From: Acheta domesticus
Taxonomy: Eukaryota; Arthropoda; Insecta; Orthoptera; Gryllidae
DNA length: 64,000 nucleotides
Reading direction: 5' to 3'
Assembly: GCA_031308135.1 (NCBI GenBank)
Contig: JAHLJT010004567.1
Span: forward strand, 134,182,991-134,246,990
The notes beneath the pieces are model-generated. The model searched no databases. It was not told where the DNA came from and saw nothing but the letters and a program-made list of their open reading frames with translations. Shown in pieces: positions 45,198-58,525 of this stretch. Positions within the stretch are counted from its first letter, which is position 1. Each line of letters starts with the position of its first letter. The position numbers were made by a program, and so were the translations under genes.

Positions 45198-47290
45198 CGT
45201 TTTTATTTTAGTAATAAAAAAATGTCATATTATCGGAAAAGTTCTACAGAAAACAACTACCACTTGTAACCCCGTAATGGGGCACGAGAGACAATTGAAT
45301 GGCGTCTGAAGGTTCTTTGAAAGTATTACTGATTGGTAGCGTAAACAAGCCGTTACTTGACTTCCTTTCCCGTAGATACTTGTCGTTTTCCTGTGACTCC
45401 AATAAACTTTTTTCTCCACACAACATATCGCCGACAACGATAGGTAGACAGTAGTCGGAAACAGTTATAATGTTTTCACTTAGCACTTCAGAAATATCAT
45501 ATTTAACAAACACTTTCTACAGAAAATGTCGACAACCTACAATCAAGATATTGGTTGCAATAAGCGGAAATTGGATGTTTTTCATTAGTGTTTTTGAAAA
45601 ATACTGTACACTGTTGGTTATGTAAATGTGATTCCTTTTCCAGCAGATTCACTATTTTTTTTCTTTTTTTGTGATTGCGATTCAATATTCTTCTTTGGTT
45701 GACTACAAGAGATCTAGCCCTTCAAATAATTCCGGAAAGACTCACGTCAGACATCGTTCGACAACGACAGGAGAGAGAACTCATCGCTCTCAGAGATGGC
45801 TGTCAACAAGCGAATGGATTTGACGATGCTAGATCTAGTTTCTTCTTCAGTGTCCTTGAAACCACTTTACATATCAAAGTCACAACTTCACCTCCTTCCG
45901 CGCAGGTTTTCTACAGTTTTGTGATTCCAATTATGTATTGATTGATTATTTCATGTTTTCAGGCTGCGCCAACTGCCATGGTCATTCGTCTCCTATGTCT
46001 AGTGCCTATTTTATCACTGGGAGGTGGCGGTGATCTCCCCAGCTGGGTGATGAGAACCGGCACCGACATACACGTCGGCTTGCAGGGTTTTCCTTAACCA
46101 GGTAACTTCCACCAGCGGGGCACCGCCCTCAGCTGGGACAAGCTCCAAGCTCCGATTGATCTTTCGCCACGCGTGGTAGTGCAGTGCATGTAAGTGTGTG
46201 TAAATAAGGGAGTGATGATAGGACACGGGGAAGGAGCAGCCGACCACCAGAATTCTCCTCCAGACAGGAGCTGAATTCGAACTAGTTGTCAAATCGAATG
46301 TTGAAAATCCTGCCACCATCGGGACTGGAACCCTAAGACCTGTCGGTCTGGGGCATTGCAGTGACTTCTGTTGATGACCTGAGCCACTTCAGTCGGATCA
46401 TCGTAAATTTCAATACCTGTAGTGCTTGGCATCCCCAGGAAATCCACACGGCAGAAGTGTGAAACAGGAATGTTTTTAATGTAGCTTTATTTTAGTAATA
46501 TAGAAAAGTCTTTTATTTAACAAAGAAACCGTTTCAGGAAATGAGAATCTGAAACAAAGAGATGAGTTACAATAAGCGAAAATTGAGGTATACAGATGTC
46601 ATTTTAACAACTTTATAGATGGGAGTAACATAAATGGCCCGCAACTTGGCCTCCTTTTTCGCAAGCGTTAAATTTTCTTTTACATGTAAAATAAGTCGAT
46701 AGTAATAATAAACAGAAAGCTTTAATATTTGTATTGTAGTTAATACCTATGTATCACATTTAGGGAATATGTACATCAGAAAGTTACAACCAGTAACCAA
46801 CAGACAGGTTATCCTAAAAGAAAATTTGATGACTTATCAGTTCGATAATGTAAACATCCTACAATCTGACTTTCTTTCTCACAAATTTTCTAAATTTTAC
46901 TGTAATTTCAATTAAATCTTCTTCCAAGCTCAAGTCCTTTGGCACTTGGGGATCCCCGGTTCAGGTACACCGTAAATGGATAGTGGTAAGAAACAGAAAA
47001 CAATTATGTATTTTATTATAGTAATGCTGCGATATAGCAGTGTTTAGTGAAGAAGTTCTACAGAAAAAATGACAAGCTCCAAGGAAGATGGAAATAAGCG
47101 AGAATTGGGTGACGTCTCTTGGTGTCCTTGAAACCACTTAGCAGAACGCTAACGTAAACGCCCTGCGACTTCACTTCCTGTCTCGTAAAGAACCTAGATT
47201 TTCCTGCGATTCCCATTAAGTATTCCTCTTCGGTAGACAGCAACAGACCTCCCTGTTGGGGATCCCCAGGTTAAGCCCCGCACAGGCTGA
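45198..47290 (+). repeat. Diverged local repeat array
   Basis: Units at about 45198, 45505, 46482 and 47011 share TTTTAGTAAT, TTCTACAGAAA, AATAAGCGAAAATTG, GTGTCCTTGAAACCACTT, GACTTCCTTTC-like and TTTTCCTGTGACTCC-like blocks, with GGGGATCCCC near the unit ends (46955 and 47260). Spacing is irregular and a SINE interrupts the array at 45945-46400. Confidence 0.55.
45945..46402 (-). mobile_element. tRNA-derived SINE, family S, copy 3
   Basis: Its body has CACCAGCGGGGCACCGCC, CAGCTGGGACAAGCT and AGAATTCTCCTCCAGACAGG, as in the other S copies. The head lies at the right (reverse complement GAGCCACTTCAGTCGG region). It is shorter than copy 1. Confidence 0.8.
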
Positions 47291-48746
47291 CAGCGTAGGG
47301 AAACAAGAAGCTGTGACACACCCCGTGGCCTCCGAGATATGGCGCACGTGCGCTTGTGGCGTCACCTGTGTTCTCGCTCGTCCACAACGGGGGCTTGTTC
47401 CTCGTTCGCAGAGAAATCCACGCTTACGACGCGCCTGTTGCAGCTCCGTCCGCTCCGCTAAGTTCACGAGTATGGGGGCCGATTTTAATTAATATCGTGT
47501 TTTTTATTTTCACTTTAGAAAAATGCCATTTAGTATAGAAATTAATTTTATGTTACGACAAAAAGAAGTTATCCATTTCATGTATTTGTTTGCATTTTTC
47601 GATTTCGACTAATAAGTCATTTTTTTACCCTTTTTCGTAATTTTTAATGCATTATTGCTGATTTAATCGATTTTAATATCATTTTAATGGTACTTGCTTC
47701 AAATAATATTTATGAGATGCAACCAATGTTCTCCACAGAATTCTTGAATAGTCTATTCGATATCTTCGCTAAGAAATTGTAAAGTCAGCCGTTACGAATA
47801 TACAATCTAAAGTTCCTGTGACGCCCATCAGCGCCATTGTCGGTTCAGCTGATTTCGGGATAACTAAAGACAGATATTTCCTCGTAAAGAACAGCTCAAA
47901 CCAAACGTTTGTAAGCTGAGTTCACTTGAACGAATAGAAAATTCTTCGATTACATCAGTAATGTATCCAGCTTGAGTTGTTCATCCGAACTGGTTTTGAT
48001 CACAATTTTTAGCCATTTTCTTTGATTTTTAGGACATTTTAAAAACATTTTAGGAGCATTTCATTGATCTTTTTTGGCGATGTTTTAGGTCATCAGAATC
48101 CATCCCCTAGTCACGAGCAACTGGTGCAGCGACGGCGGCGGTGAGGCAGGGAGCAACTAATTTCCGTTGGTGCCCAAGGAAATTAATACGTCTCCAAAAT
48201 CTTCATGATTGAGTTAAGTGAAGAAATGTGTTTAGAAATACTACGTTTTAACACAAAAACGGCAATGAAAGTAGTTTACCAGGCAGGCGATAGATGGAGT
48301 AAGGTCGGTTGCAGAAACGTTCCTTAAGGATTCCATTATCCTATTGGTTACATTAACTTATCAAAAACAGCTCCCTTCCCCATCTGGTTGCTTCAATAAG
48401 TAGCAGGAATACATCGATTGACCGCAGATAAGAGTTGGGACAGAGCACACCAATTGGGCCACCTGCTCTAAAAAAACCCTTGATGTCGCGGCACGACTTG
48501 TCGAGTTTTATACTCGCCACAAAAGCTTTGTACTCCATTTAACATTTACTTACTTTCTGGCAAAAACGTACATTGTTGGCAACAAGGAAGAGGCCAGGCT
48601 TCCAGATTTCAGTGAAGGAGAGAAGACAAGAATAGCACGATCTCACGAAAGATATCTTCTCGAAAGGTTGGCCAAGAGCAACAATCTCATTGAGTGTTCT
48701 CAGTTCAACACCGCGACCACTGGAAGCTCAATGCAAACTTCCACGC
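47291..48746. other. Intergenic sequence without recognised genes
   Basis: A G+C-rich patch lies at 47265-47480. No gene was recognised. Confidence 0.4.
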
Positions 48747-49115
48747 ACCTTTGCAGATATGCAAAGTCCAAAAATCCGTCTTTAAAATTACAACTATAAA
48801 CAGAAACTAGATTCCAAATAATTCAATTCTTACAAAAAACTTCACTTTTAAACCCCAAAAATCTCCATTCAATTAAAGTAATTAACAACCACAAAAAAAT
48901 CTGTCAAAGTAGGACGACAAGCACTCCCGGAGTGAACAACTACTCACCAAGAAAAAAAATTCAAAAAGACTACTCATGCGCAAATTGTCGAGTACCCAAT
49001 AAACCTAATGGTACATAAATCCTTGCCGAATATGGCACATTGCACACAAAAGCTTATAATACATAAATATAACCCCAAATCACTTCCACAAGTGGCTTTG
49101 CATATCTGCAAAGCG
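48747..49115. mobile_element. MITE-like element with 25-bp terminal inverted repeats
   Basis: GCACCTTTGCAGATATGCAA (48747) and its inverse TTTGCATATCTGCAAAGCGG (ending 49115) match over about 25 bp with one indel. The 320-bp interior is non-coding. No target duplication was confirmed. Confidence 0.6.
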
Positions 49116-50936
49116 GTGCAACGTAGGGTTAATGATTTTACGGAAATCATATTTTCTTGAAATATACACGTAATGAGATATAATGGAAATGAAAAGTAAC
49201 GTAAAGTTGTTCATTTAACATAAACTACGTACGTTCAGTATAGTTGATATTGCTAAATTGAAATCAAGACACAAGTAGTCATAACGGTATGGAAAAACTA
49301 ACTCAAGCAGAGAGAAGTTATTATAAACAAAGGGAAATAAATAGTGAAAGCAAACTAACGTAAATGGCGTAATAGTTGCAAGTAATGAGTACAAAAAAGT
49401 TAATGTAAATAAAAGTAAAATAAAAATGAAGTGAGGTGCAAATCAGCGGCGAACACAAGGAAGTAAACAGCGATTACAAAACTGAATATAATATTTCATT
49501 AGCAACATGATTAGGAAAATGATATGATTTTCATCCTGAAAAGTATTTTTCTGTAGATAAGTGATTAACTTATTATGACTTATTTGCGTACAAATGATGA
49601 AAAAAAGAGTGATTAAATTTTTAATCTGACGCACCAATGAGAAAAATCTGAAAAAAATCAGTTGTAAAGAGCACCTTAACACTAATTTGAAGAAATTTTT
49701 TGGGGTCATCACCTTAGAAATAAGTCATAGAAAGATACCGAATAATAATTTAATAATTCAAAAAATTACATTTCCCGAATTTTTTTGAAAAAGCCGCTCA
49801 AGATACGTACAGATTATAGAGGAATATATAGTCATAGTTGTGTCCCATAATTTTTTCAGAATTGTATCTCCGAGTAATGATATGAAAAAATCAAAACCAG
49901 AAAAATCGTATATTTTCTTATATCTTGCAAAATAATCAGGATGTCGCTCTGAGATTTTGGGAAAATGATTTTCAAAATAACACTAAACATGCCCTCTATT
50001 TAAAATTCAATTAAGATTCGGGGCATTTTTATCCCCCTTATCCTGCTACAGTCTTAAAGCACTTTCAAGTTCAAATTGAAGAGAACATTAATTCATAATA
50101 AAAATCATGCACAATGTCGTTTTTAAACAAAAAAAACAATAAAACATTCAGTTAATATCACAATTTTCAATAACGATATCTACGTTTATTTTCGTCGCCT
50201 TCTCAAATACAAAAGTCCTTCCTGTAGGTCCAATTCTCTACAAACACTTCACTATATCGACTCTCCAAAATATTCTAGTCCATTTACTTTTTCGTAATAC
50301 TGCTCTCAATCCGATATACCGCCAATATGACATAGTATCTCTTACATTCGAATTCTCCACTGACTTACGTCACTCTAAGTATTCTATTAAACGTTTTTGT
50401 TCTCACTCTAGAGCGTATATTTTCTTTGTGGTTGTTGATTTCGTACCTCTTCTCAAGTTGATAGTCTCCTTGACACCAAAGCATTGCCAACTTGTGATTT
50501 TATTCCGGTGGGTCGTGTCTATACATATTGTCATGACGTCAAATATGGCCGAAATATAACCCGTAATTACCACTCGTTAAACTATCTTATTACAAAAAAT
50601 CGAACATAATATTCTATATTCTGTCTCTTTATCATCTATGTACTCGCCTCAACAGTAGTTATTCATCAAATGGAAGGAAAGTCCACTGTATTGGCTTGGA
50701 TTTATGAAATTTTTCTGATTACTGCTCGTGCGCAGCCTCTGGAATGCGACGCGTAAAACACGTAAGCGTTACGTCGAAAAGGAAAGAGTAAGTTTCCTCA
50801 ATTCTTACAATAAGCTTGAAAACAGGCGGGATATTATTACTTGTTTAAACGATCATCTTGTTCGAATCTAACATAGTCGGTACTAATGAATCATTTTTTC
50901 TCAGAGTCAGGGAGGCAATTTTCAAATTTGGACACA
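49116..50936. other. A+T-rich intergenic sequence
   Basis: No gene or recognised repeat. Confidence 0.4.
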
Positions 50937-50944
50937 GCCTATAT

Positions 50945-52216
50945 CAGACCTGCACAACGCCTGCTCCCGCGGGCATTCTGCACTTGGGAGCCGATCGTCT
51001 GCCCGTGGCAGCGCCGAAAGTGCAAGTAGTGGGGAGTAGGAAACTTTGTGGGGAGGGGAGAAGTCTGACGTAGCACGACGCGGCGCGTAGATTGAATGTC
51101 TGGGCGTCTAATATTGATCCATGCTTCAAAATTAAATGCCCATTTGTTTAAATGGATTATGTCTAGTATTTCAAGTTACCAGGGTCATAATTCACTGTTT
51201 ACGTTCTGTGCTCTACTCTATATCCACCTTTGTGATCCACCACTGTATGTATTTTCATTTTCTAATATTTTTAAAGAAAATAACATGCTCATTGTGACTC
51301 TTAAGCATTATTTTAAAGCAATAGCTTTAAAATTTATGCTTATATATAAGAAAAAATATTATTTAATTCTATTTAACACAAAATTGCAATTTAATAATTG
51401 ATTGTTCACCAGGAATGTTATAATCTCCAAATCATAGAAAAATGAACAAAAACATGAGAGCAATCTCTCACATGAAGATTGACATAAAAATAGAATATGT
51501 GGCAATTCCAAGAAGGGTAATTGTGACCATTTTCCCCATTATGAAACTGAATACATGAGATCAACGAGCAAACTTCTGTGACGATATGTTACGGACAATC
51601 ATAAGATAATCATGGGTATTGGTTAAATAGAATGCAAAGGGATTTATATTTTTATACGATCTCGTAAACGACTCTACACTCTTGTCAGAAATTATAACAG
51701 AAAATAATCATGATTTTTTAAGAACAATATGTTTTTGCTTTGAGAGAACCGTCTTATTCAATTAAACATAGTTAATAAAAAATAGTTTATTGCTGTGATC
51801 ATCAAACAAAAACAATTCAGTATCAAAATTTTATGTTTAGCACAACACTAAATTTGTGATTACATCGTATCAAAGCGAATTACATTATAAGCCCTACAAG
51901 CAATTATAATACTTGGTGTCGAAATCTAATATGTATAATTCATTGTAGTTTCATATTTCGCCCTATCATAAACCGAGAACAAACATTTGCAATATAATAC
52001 AAAAGACAATATTACTTGAACTATATATGACCGTCATGTTCTTGCCGATTGCTCTTTAAATTTACGCGCTATCTTTCGAATTGCGCATTCTGATTGGTGG
52101 TCCCCACTCCTAGATTGGGTCTCATCCCCACCCCTCATCGATTTTCTCATTTGCACCCGAGTTGCCCGCACGCAGCTCCTGAGGTCAGTGAAAGTGCAAA
52201 ATGCTGTGCAGGTCTG
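50945..52216. mobile_element. hAT element, non-autonomous, perfect 8-bp target duplication
   Basis: The ends CAGACCTGCACA and TGTGCAGGTCTG are perfect 12-bp inverted repeats flanked by identical GCCTATAT (50937-50944 and 52217-52224). Subterminal regions are G+C-rich and the 1.27 kb interior is A+T-rich. No transposase is recognisable. The intact ends and duplication suggest relatively recent mobility. Confidence 0.93.
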
Positions 52217-52224
52217 GCCTATAT

Positions 52225-55065
52225 CTAGAGATGGTAGTATTTGCTAAAAACGCGAAATGTTACTAAACGCTGAAAAAATAGTAATTGAAAGCCTTCAGAA
52301 ATATTCTGTACCGACTGTCAAACATACAATCTGCGATAAAACGCTAAATTGATCGCAAAATTCGAAATTACGTACAAAGTGCGCAGTGGTCGTGAATGTA
52401 CGAAATAATTGCAAATTGCATTTTATGATTTCCTTCGTGTTCGCACTCTAACCAGTGTTGTGACATCGAAAACAACACATCAATGTCTGAAAACATTTAA
52501 TTTGAGAGTGGCCGGTTTATTAATCAATAATTAAGATTTAACTGATAAAACAAAGTAAAAATCATCAGAACAATTAACAAAACTTATTCTGAAAGCCTGA
52601 GCGCTCAGGGCCATCTCAAAGGCTCTCCGCTTCCTCAGTTCGCTGTACGGAGAAGGTCAAAGGAAGAAGGAGAAAGCCCTGCGGCACATGCGTTACTTCT
52701 TACGCTTCTGACGCTTTTATATTCGTTGAAGTTCACAAATGGCGAAATATTAAATTAGTTTCCCTTATTTCCAGAATTTTAATGGGAAAATCAAAGAAGC
52801 ATCGAAACATTTTTATCTCAAAGAGTCCTCCCTTAATAATAATTTTCTCAACAATGCTACAAAATGCTAAATCTTTATTTTATCCTGCTATAAAATGCTA
52901 TAGCTTTGTTTTCAAAATGCGATTTTTTAAAACTGAAAGTGCTCAATTCTACCATCACTACCTACATCCCACCGGCACCACTCAGCGTGCTGTCCCTGTA
53001 CCGGATGAGGGGACTTGGCGCGATTGCTCCAGCACAGCGCTTTTGTTATTTCTACACAATTTAAAAAATTCACTAATTGGCGTTTATCGTCATTTATATC
53101 GGATATTCTCTCCGGTGATATTTGGTTTGGTGTGTTCACTGATTCAATTCACCATAAGTACGTATTCTGGACGAAATGGAACAAGAGACGTTAGCAGGTT
53201 TGCATCTTATTTTACACATTAAATACATGTTCATTCAAGGGCGACAGTCGTGAATTTGACAAAGATGAAGTAGTTAATATTGCCGAAAACTTAGTTGACA
53301 ATCTATCAATAATGGTGGAATTTTCATTAATAGTTGCCACAATTTTAATACTATGTTAAGGAATACTTTTTGACTATATTTGTTATTCATGTTAATATTG
53401 TTGTTTCTGCTTCTTTATTTCGCAGGTTTCATTAAATGTAAGAATTTATACATTGTATTAATTATTGATTATCCGGGAGAAGATCGTCGTGAATGTGTAT
53501 TCTATAGGACTGTTGGCAGTACTGTTCGTACTTTTCTCCTTAGAGAGTCAAAGAGGGGCTTTCGATCCTGAAATAAAGGTAACATTCTAAACAAGTATGA
53601 CGAAAAAGTAAGTAATTCTCGATGTAATTTTCTCGTCGTAAGTAATTTTCAGCAACATTCGATGAGAAACATTTGTCCATCTATTTGTGCGAACAGCGCT
53701 GGATTTACTTTTTACAGAAGAAATGACTCGCGTGCGAGATACTAAACAAACTTTTAAAAAAATGTACATGTAAACAAAATAAAAATCCACAGATTACTTG
53801 CGCAAATTGTTGCGTACGCATATAAGGGCGTTGTCTGCATACGCCGCTCGCAGTTAATGGCACGTTTTTGTTTTGCCCCGCCCCATCCCGTCTTACCGTC
53901 TTCAGCCCAGTCTAACGGAGCTGATGCAGTAGCACATGTTTGGCCGGTTGCACGTAAGTCAATCGATAAGGATGACGCTACTATGGTAATGGACTTCCTA
54001 ATTAATGTTAGGTTTTCAATTACGTACAAATTATATCCAATAACATTGAATGATGCAAATAAAGATATCATATATTGTCGCGTTCTTAACTTGTAACAAC
54101 GAATTAAGTAGCTTGTTTCTCGTTAAAAATATTCCGTTAAGAGCAAAGTGAACTAAAACGTTAGTGATTAAAAAGGTAAGAAACGTTTTTGTTGACAATG
54201 AGATAAGTGATCTGATTAATTCTGAAACTGAGGATGTTTACATGTGCTTGTGATACATATTAGCACGTACATTCTATTTAGTTCCCGGTAGTCCTTATTG
54301 CTCGAGAATACTAGAGGCTAAAGTAGTACGAATTGCTAAAATGGACAAAGCTGTAATGCTTCCATTCTGATATTTTAAATAAATTAAACGATACTTTGAA
54401 AAAACTTTGTCGGAAAGGGAAAAACCTTTTGATGAAGTTATTTTTTTAATTTATTAAACTATTTGAGAGAGAAAAAGATTGTCTTGAAAAGACAATTTTT
54501 GTGATATTTCCTCGCCATGGATACTTGATTGCCGTGGGTATGAAACTAGAAGATAAAGAAGAAGTCAAGCGAAGGGGCGCACTCGTACAGAAACGGTGCC
54601 ATATCCCTTGCACGTATTTCATAAACTGCGTCGCCTTTATGTTAGAAACGTGTCTATCATACTCGCACAACTTTCATCAGTAAGGCAGGAACCTCGTCTT
54701 TGGCGAGGAAGATCCATTTGACTTTTTCATGACTGTCCTGCTGAAAATTGTGACTGAATTTCAAATTCAAAATAAGGGTACGTACATGAAATTTAAGAGC
54801 GTCGTTGGCAAAAAGAATAAGAAAATGCCTTATTGTACACCCTCTTAAAGAGAATTGATAGCAGACGATACTCCGCATCAATCTTTTTTTATTCATTCAA
54901 TTTTTTTTAGAGAATAATAATTATTCTCTATATTAAATTATAGGAAAACCCAAATTATATGATTACAGAAGTTAGAAAAGCGAAGAGGGAGATCATAGAG
55001 GAATATATGAGAAATATTTTTTAGGACACTTTTTAAATACTGGGTCATGTAGCGACCACCTTGAT
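52225..55065. other. Intergenic sequence without recognised genes
   Basis: Short open frames at 52782-53222 and 53857-54096 resemble no known family. Confidence 0.4.
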
Positions 55066-55069
55066 TGTT

Positions 55070-56674
55070 TTTACTTTCCCGTATACGTACGTATACACGG
55101 AGTGATATACGTAGTATTGGGAAAGTTATGTAATGCTGCGCGAAAAAATGGCCAATTTTCGGCGGAAAAAAATTAATTGCCGGGCCGTGAAAACGAATAA
55201 GTGGATAAAACCAGTTGCTAAATTAAGAAAAAAAAATCCTCTATCTCGTGGTGTGGTCAAAATCCATGATTTGTTGCTTCTTTATACTTAAAAATCGATT
55301 GACGGCATTCCGTCCGTCTGTCCGTCTGTCCGTCTGTGGTCAACGCTAGCGCCTAAACCGTTCGGTCGATTTTCTTCAAAATTGATATTCCCCAGTCGAT
55401 CTGATTCTAGTCGAAGCTTTGTGATTTTGAAAAAGATTCTTTAAAATTTGGGGGTACTTTATATGAAGCCCCCCGGGGATTTTCAACATTTTCTCAAAAA
55501 CGGCTCCAAATTTTTTCTTTAAATTTCTTGTATGAATAGAGGAAAATACACTTTTTAACATGGCATAGGTCCGATTTTCACGTACAGCTCTGAATTTTCG
55601 AAAATTGTGAAAGTTTGAATTTTTTTCGGCGTCTTTCTCCAACTACAAAATTGAGGATAGAGATTTTTTCTTCAAATAAAATTTGTTCTGCATATTGAGT
55701 TCTTTAATAAAGGACATGTAAATGTTTTTCACAATTTTGGTAGTTTTCGTGCAATATTGCGTGCAATATGTGCAATTTAAAAAAATTACACAAACAAAAT
55801 TTTCTCAAAAACGGCTCCAAATTTTTTCTTTAAACTATTGGTAGGGATAGTGGTAAATGTACTCTATCAATGACATAAAAGCCATTTTGGTCTATCGGTT
55901 GGTTTTTTCAAAAATTACAAAAATGTAAATTTTTTTACTTGTCCCTCACGTCGTTAATATTACATTATCGGCGATTTTTTTACATTATTATATTTACAAG
56001 TATATATACTTTAAATAATGTCAAGTAAAGTTTCTCCAAAACACTACCGTTTTCTGTGAAAAGTAGCTCAAATTTCGGCATTTTCAGAAATGCTCAAACG
56101 TCATTTTCTCGTATATGGCTGCAATTTTTTTCTTGAAACTTTTGTAACGGATGGTGCTAATTACACTCATTAGTATAGCGTGAAGTTTATTTTGAGTTTT
56201 TTTTGTTTTTTTTCAAAAATTATATAAATATAAATTTTTTGAAAGATCTCTCACATCTTTAATATGCACATTATCCGCAATTTGTAAAGATGATTATATT
56301 TGTGAGTGTAAGTGCTTCAAATAATTTCAAATAAAGTATTTTGAAAACTCAAAAATTTTCTGTGAAAATGAGCTTCAAATTTCGCATTTTTAGTAGTGCT
56401 AAAACGCCATTTTCTCTTAAACGGCACATAATTTTTAAAAGAAAATTGCCATTTACGGCTAGGTTTTTGTGTTCTTTAATATTCTAAAATTAATGTTTCT
56501 GTTCTACCAATAGGAAACCGAAAAATTAAGAAAATGACAAAAAAATGTACTTTTGGCGATGATAGATGGTAGCTGGCAAGAAAGAGTATGTGGCAATTCC
56601 GAATAGCTAGCGAAGACCCAGGAAAATAGAAAACTAATACGGGAAAGTCTGTGCCATTCTGTAGCACCACTAGT
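55070..56674 (+). repeat. Family X copy 4, full length reference copy
   Basis: The head TTTTACTTTCCC-GTATACGTACGTATAC is followed by GGGAAAGTTATGTAATGCTG, the GTCCGTCTGTCCGTCTGT stretch, then modules starting at 55491, 55802, 56106 and 56412 (spacing 311, 304 and 306). It ends GCACCACTAGTT. It is the clearest copy. No protein family is recognisable on either strand. Confidence 0.85.
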
Positions 56675-56689
56675 TGCTTTTGAGGTAAC

Positions 56690-56827
56690 TGTTGATGGAG
56701 CATGACACGTACGGACAACACCAAGACGTACACAAACACACCACAATCCGAGGCGGGACTCGAACCTGCGGTCCTTCCGTCCGAATTCGCCATTGCACTA
56801 CTGGGTTAGCGATCTCGGCTACCCGTA
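56690..56827 (-). mobile_element. tRNA-derived SINE head (third type)
   Basis: The minus strand has TAGCCGAGATCGCTAAC (A box) and GCAGGTTCGAGTCCCGCC (B box, perfect GGTTCGAGTCC). It abuts the family X end at 56674. Confidence 0.75.
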
Positions 56828-58365
56828 TTTTCCTAAGTTAAAGGAAATCAGAACAGAAATGTAAGTTTCCAAAAGAAAATACACAAAAGTGGGATACAGA
56901 CAAAAAGAAGAATGAGAAGAAAAGAAAACAACTGTACAAGGAAACCTGAAAAAAGAAAATAAATGTCACAAACTGGCTTTTTCATTTCATTCTTAGTTAC
57001 CAGAATTTTAATTAAAAGATAAAATTTGCTCTGTAGCGTAGTGTATTCCAATTAGAGTCCTATTTGGTCAACATGTTGCGAAAACGCATTCTCAGTCGTG
57101 GAGGTGCGTATCGTTGTTCCTCAAAGCAAAGGGCACTATTACATTTACCTAATTTTATAAGAGAGCAGAGTAAATATGTTTGTCTGCTGACTGAAAGTGG
57201 ACCAGATGTTGTTCTGATTGCTTTTAACTTCGCTATCAATGTGTTTTGAACACAGTTTACAATAACTCCAGGAACAGCAATGGAAATGAAAATTATATGT
57301 TAAAATATCCTGTTTTAACAAAAAAGAGCATTGTGCCCTTTAGCTCCGAGATACAAAGTTTCAGGTTTCAACATTTATCGACGAGTAACCGATATTTGAT
57401 AATGCGTTACTAAACATAAATAAACAAGATAGGCCACACTTCACGATATTTTTATTCTTAAAATTTGCAACACAGCGACGGTGTGAATACAATACCTCGC
57501 CGTATAATATAGCAAAAATTTGAACAGTATAATTATTAAAAATAAATTTATTTATTTAGTGCGAAGAATATTTATTTTAATAAAAACATAAAAATGTGCA
57601 TTTTTGAGTGTATTATATGAAGTTCCTCTGCAAGTCCGGTACTGTTCCAGTCAGCTTCGGATAGTGTCTTCTCTGCTCTTTATGACTAAGATTGAAGTTA
57701 GGTTCCAGTTTAAACATATTTTCACTTTTAAAACAATGATGTACAAATGAAGGAATATTCGCACTAATCCAGCTACTCGTAGTTATATTTAATATTGTAA
57801 TAGCAGAGGCCGTGTGTTATTAGACGCTCCGCATACTTACGTTTTCCTTCTCTAAATAAACAAAATCATATTGTTTTCAAATAATGCAATAAAAAAATGG
57901 CTCTATGAACGAAGTTCATTGTTAGTAATCCGTGTCCGTTGAAGAACGCACATCGATTGGATCGGCAAGATCTGACGGAAACAATAGAAATCAGTTGATT
58001 GTATTAAATAAATAAATAGAAGGTGTATTTCTTGAAAACATTTACCTTTTCAGAAATTCATGTATCATCCGAAAAATTTCCAATCACCGAAAAATGTTTA
58101 CATATTTACGCTCATAAATATTTCGTAAAGTGACTTATGCCAACAATTTTATAATGGTTTCGAAATTAATATTGTTTTTATTGGTAAATGGGGTGGTAAG
58201 GCGCTTTCCTTACAAATGTGTATGTTGCTGTGTGACGATGAGAAAGCCCACTTAAGGTTGTGAAGATCGGAATATACGGTGGAGGAATGTCTTTGTGCTA
58301 ACCACACGAACCCCTTATCCCATGGCCCAGAGGCTGGGCCACCGATGGTCGGCCAAGGCCCGTAA
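56828..58365. other. Intergenic sequence without recognised genes
   Basis: A+T-rich sequence with no coding signal. Confidence 0.4.
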
Positions 58366-58369
58366 CGGG

Positions 58370-58525
58370 CTGTCGAGCCATAGGACAGGGCAGTTACTTT
58401 TCTATTTTCTTTGGTCTGGGCTAGCTTTTCGGACTTGCCACAAACTCTTGCCAGTTGACATCTATCGCCGCTCAAAGTATTCTTCTTTTATTTTCTCTGT
58501 TTTTCGGTTTCCTAATAGGTCAGAA
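58370..58525 (-). repeat. Family X 3' end fragment
   Basis: TTACTTTTCTATTTTCTTTG, then GTCTGGGCTAGC, GCCACAAACTCTTGCCAG and TTTTCGGTTTCCTAATAGG are the reverse complement of the last 150 bp of X. The rest is missing. Confidence 0.65.

Noticed and set aside
51096..51401. 101-codon open frame within the hAT element at 50945.
   Set aside because: It is A+T-driven with no transposase motif, and the element is non-autonomous.
55376..55642. Antisense open frame in family X that looks conserved in the copies at 28799-29086 and 16762-16947 ([16 protein letters not shown]).
   Set aside because: Codon-by-codon comparison of the distant copies shows changes mostly at first and second positions, with very few synonymous third-position changes. 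The frames begin with TTG rather than ATG. The likeness is plain DNA homology, not protein conservation.
57064..57249. Basic 61-codon open frame.
   Set aside because: It has no recognisable family and the open stretch begins at a non-ATG codon. It is not distinguishable from chance.
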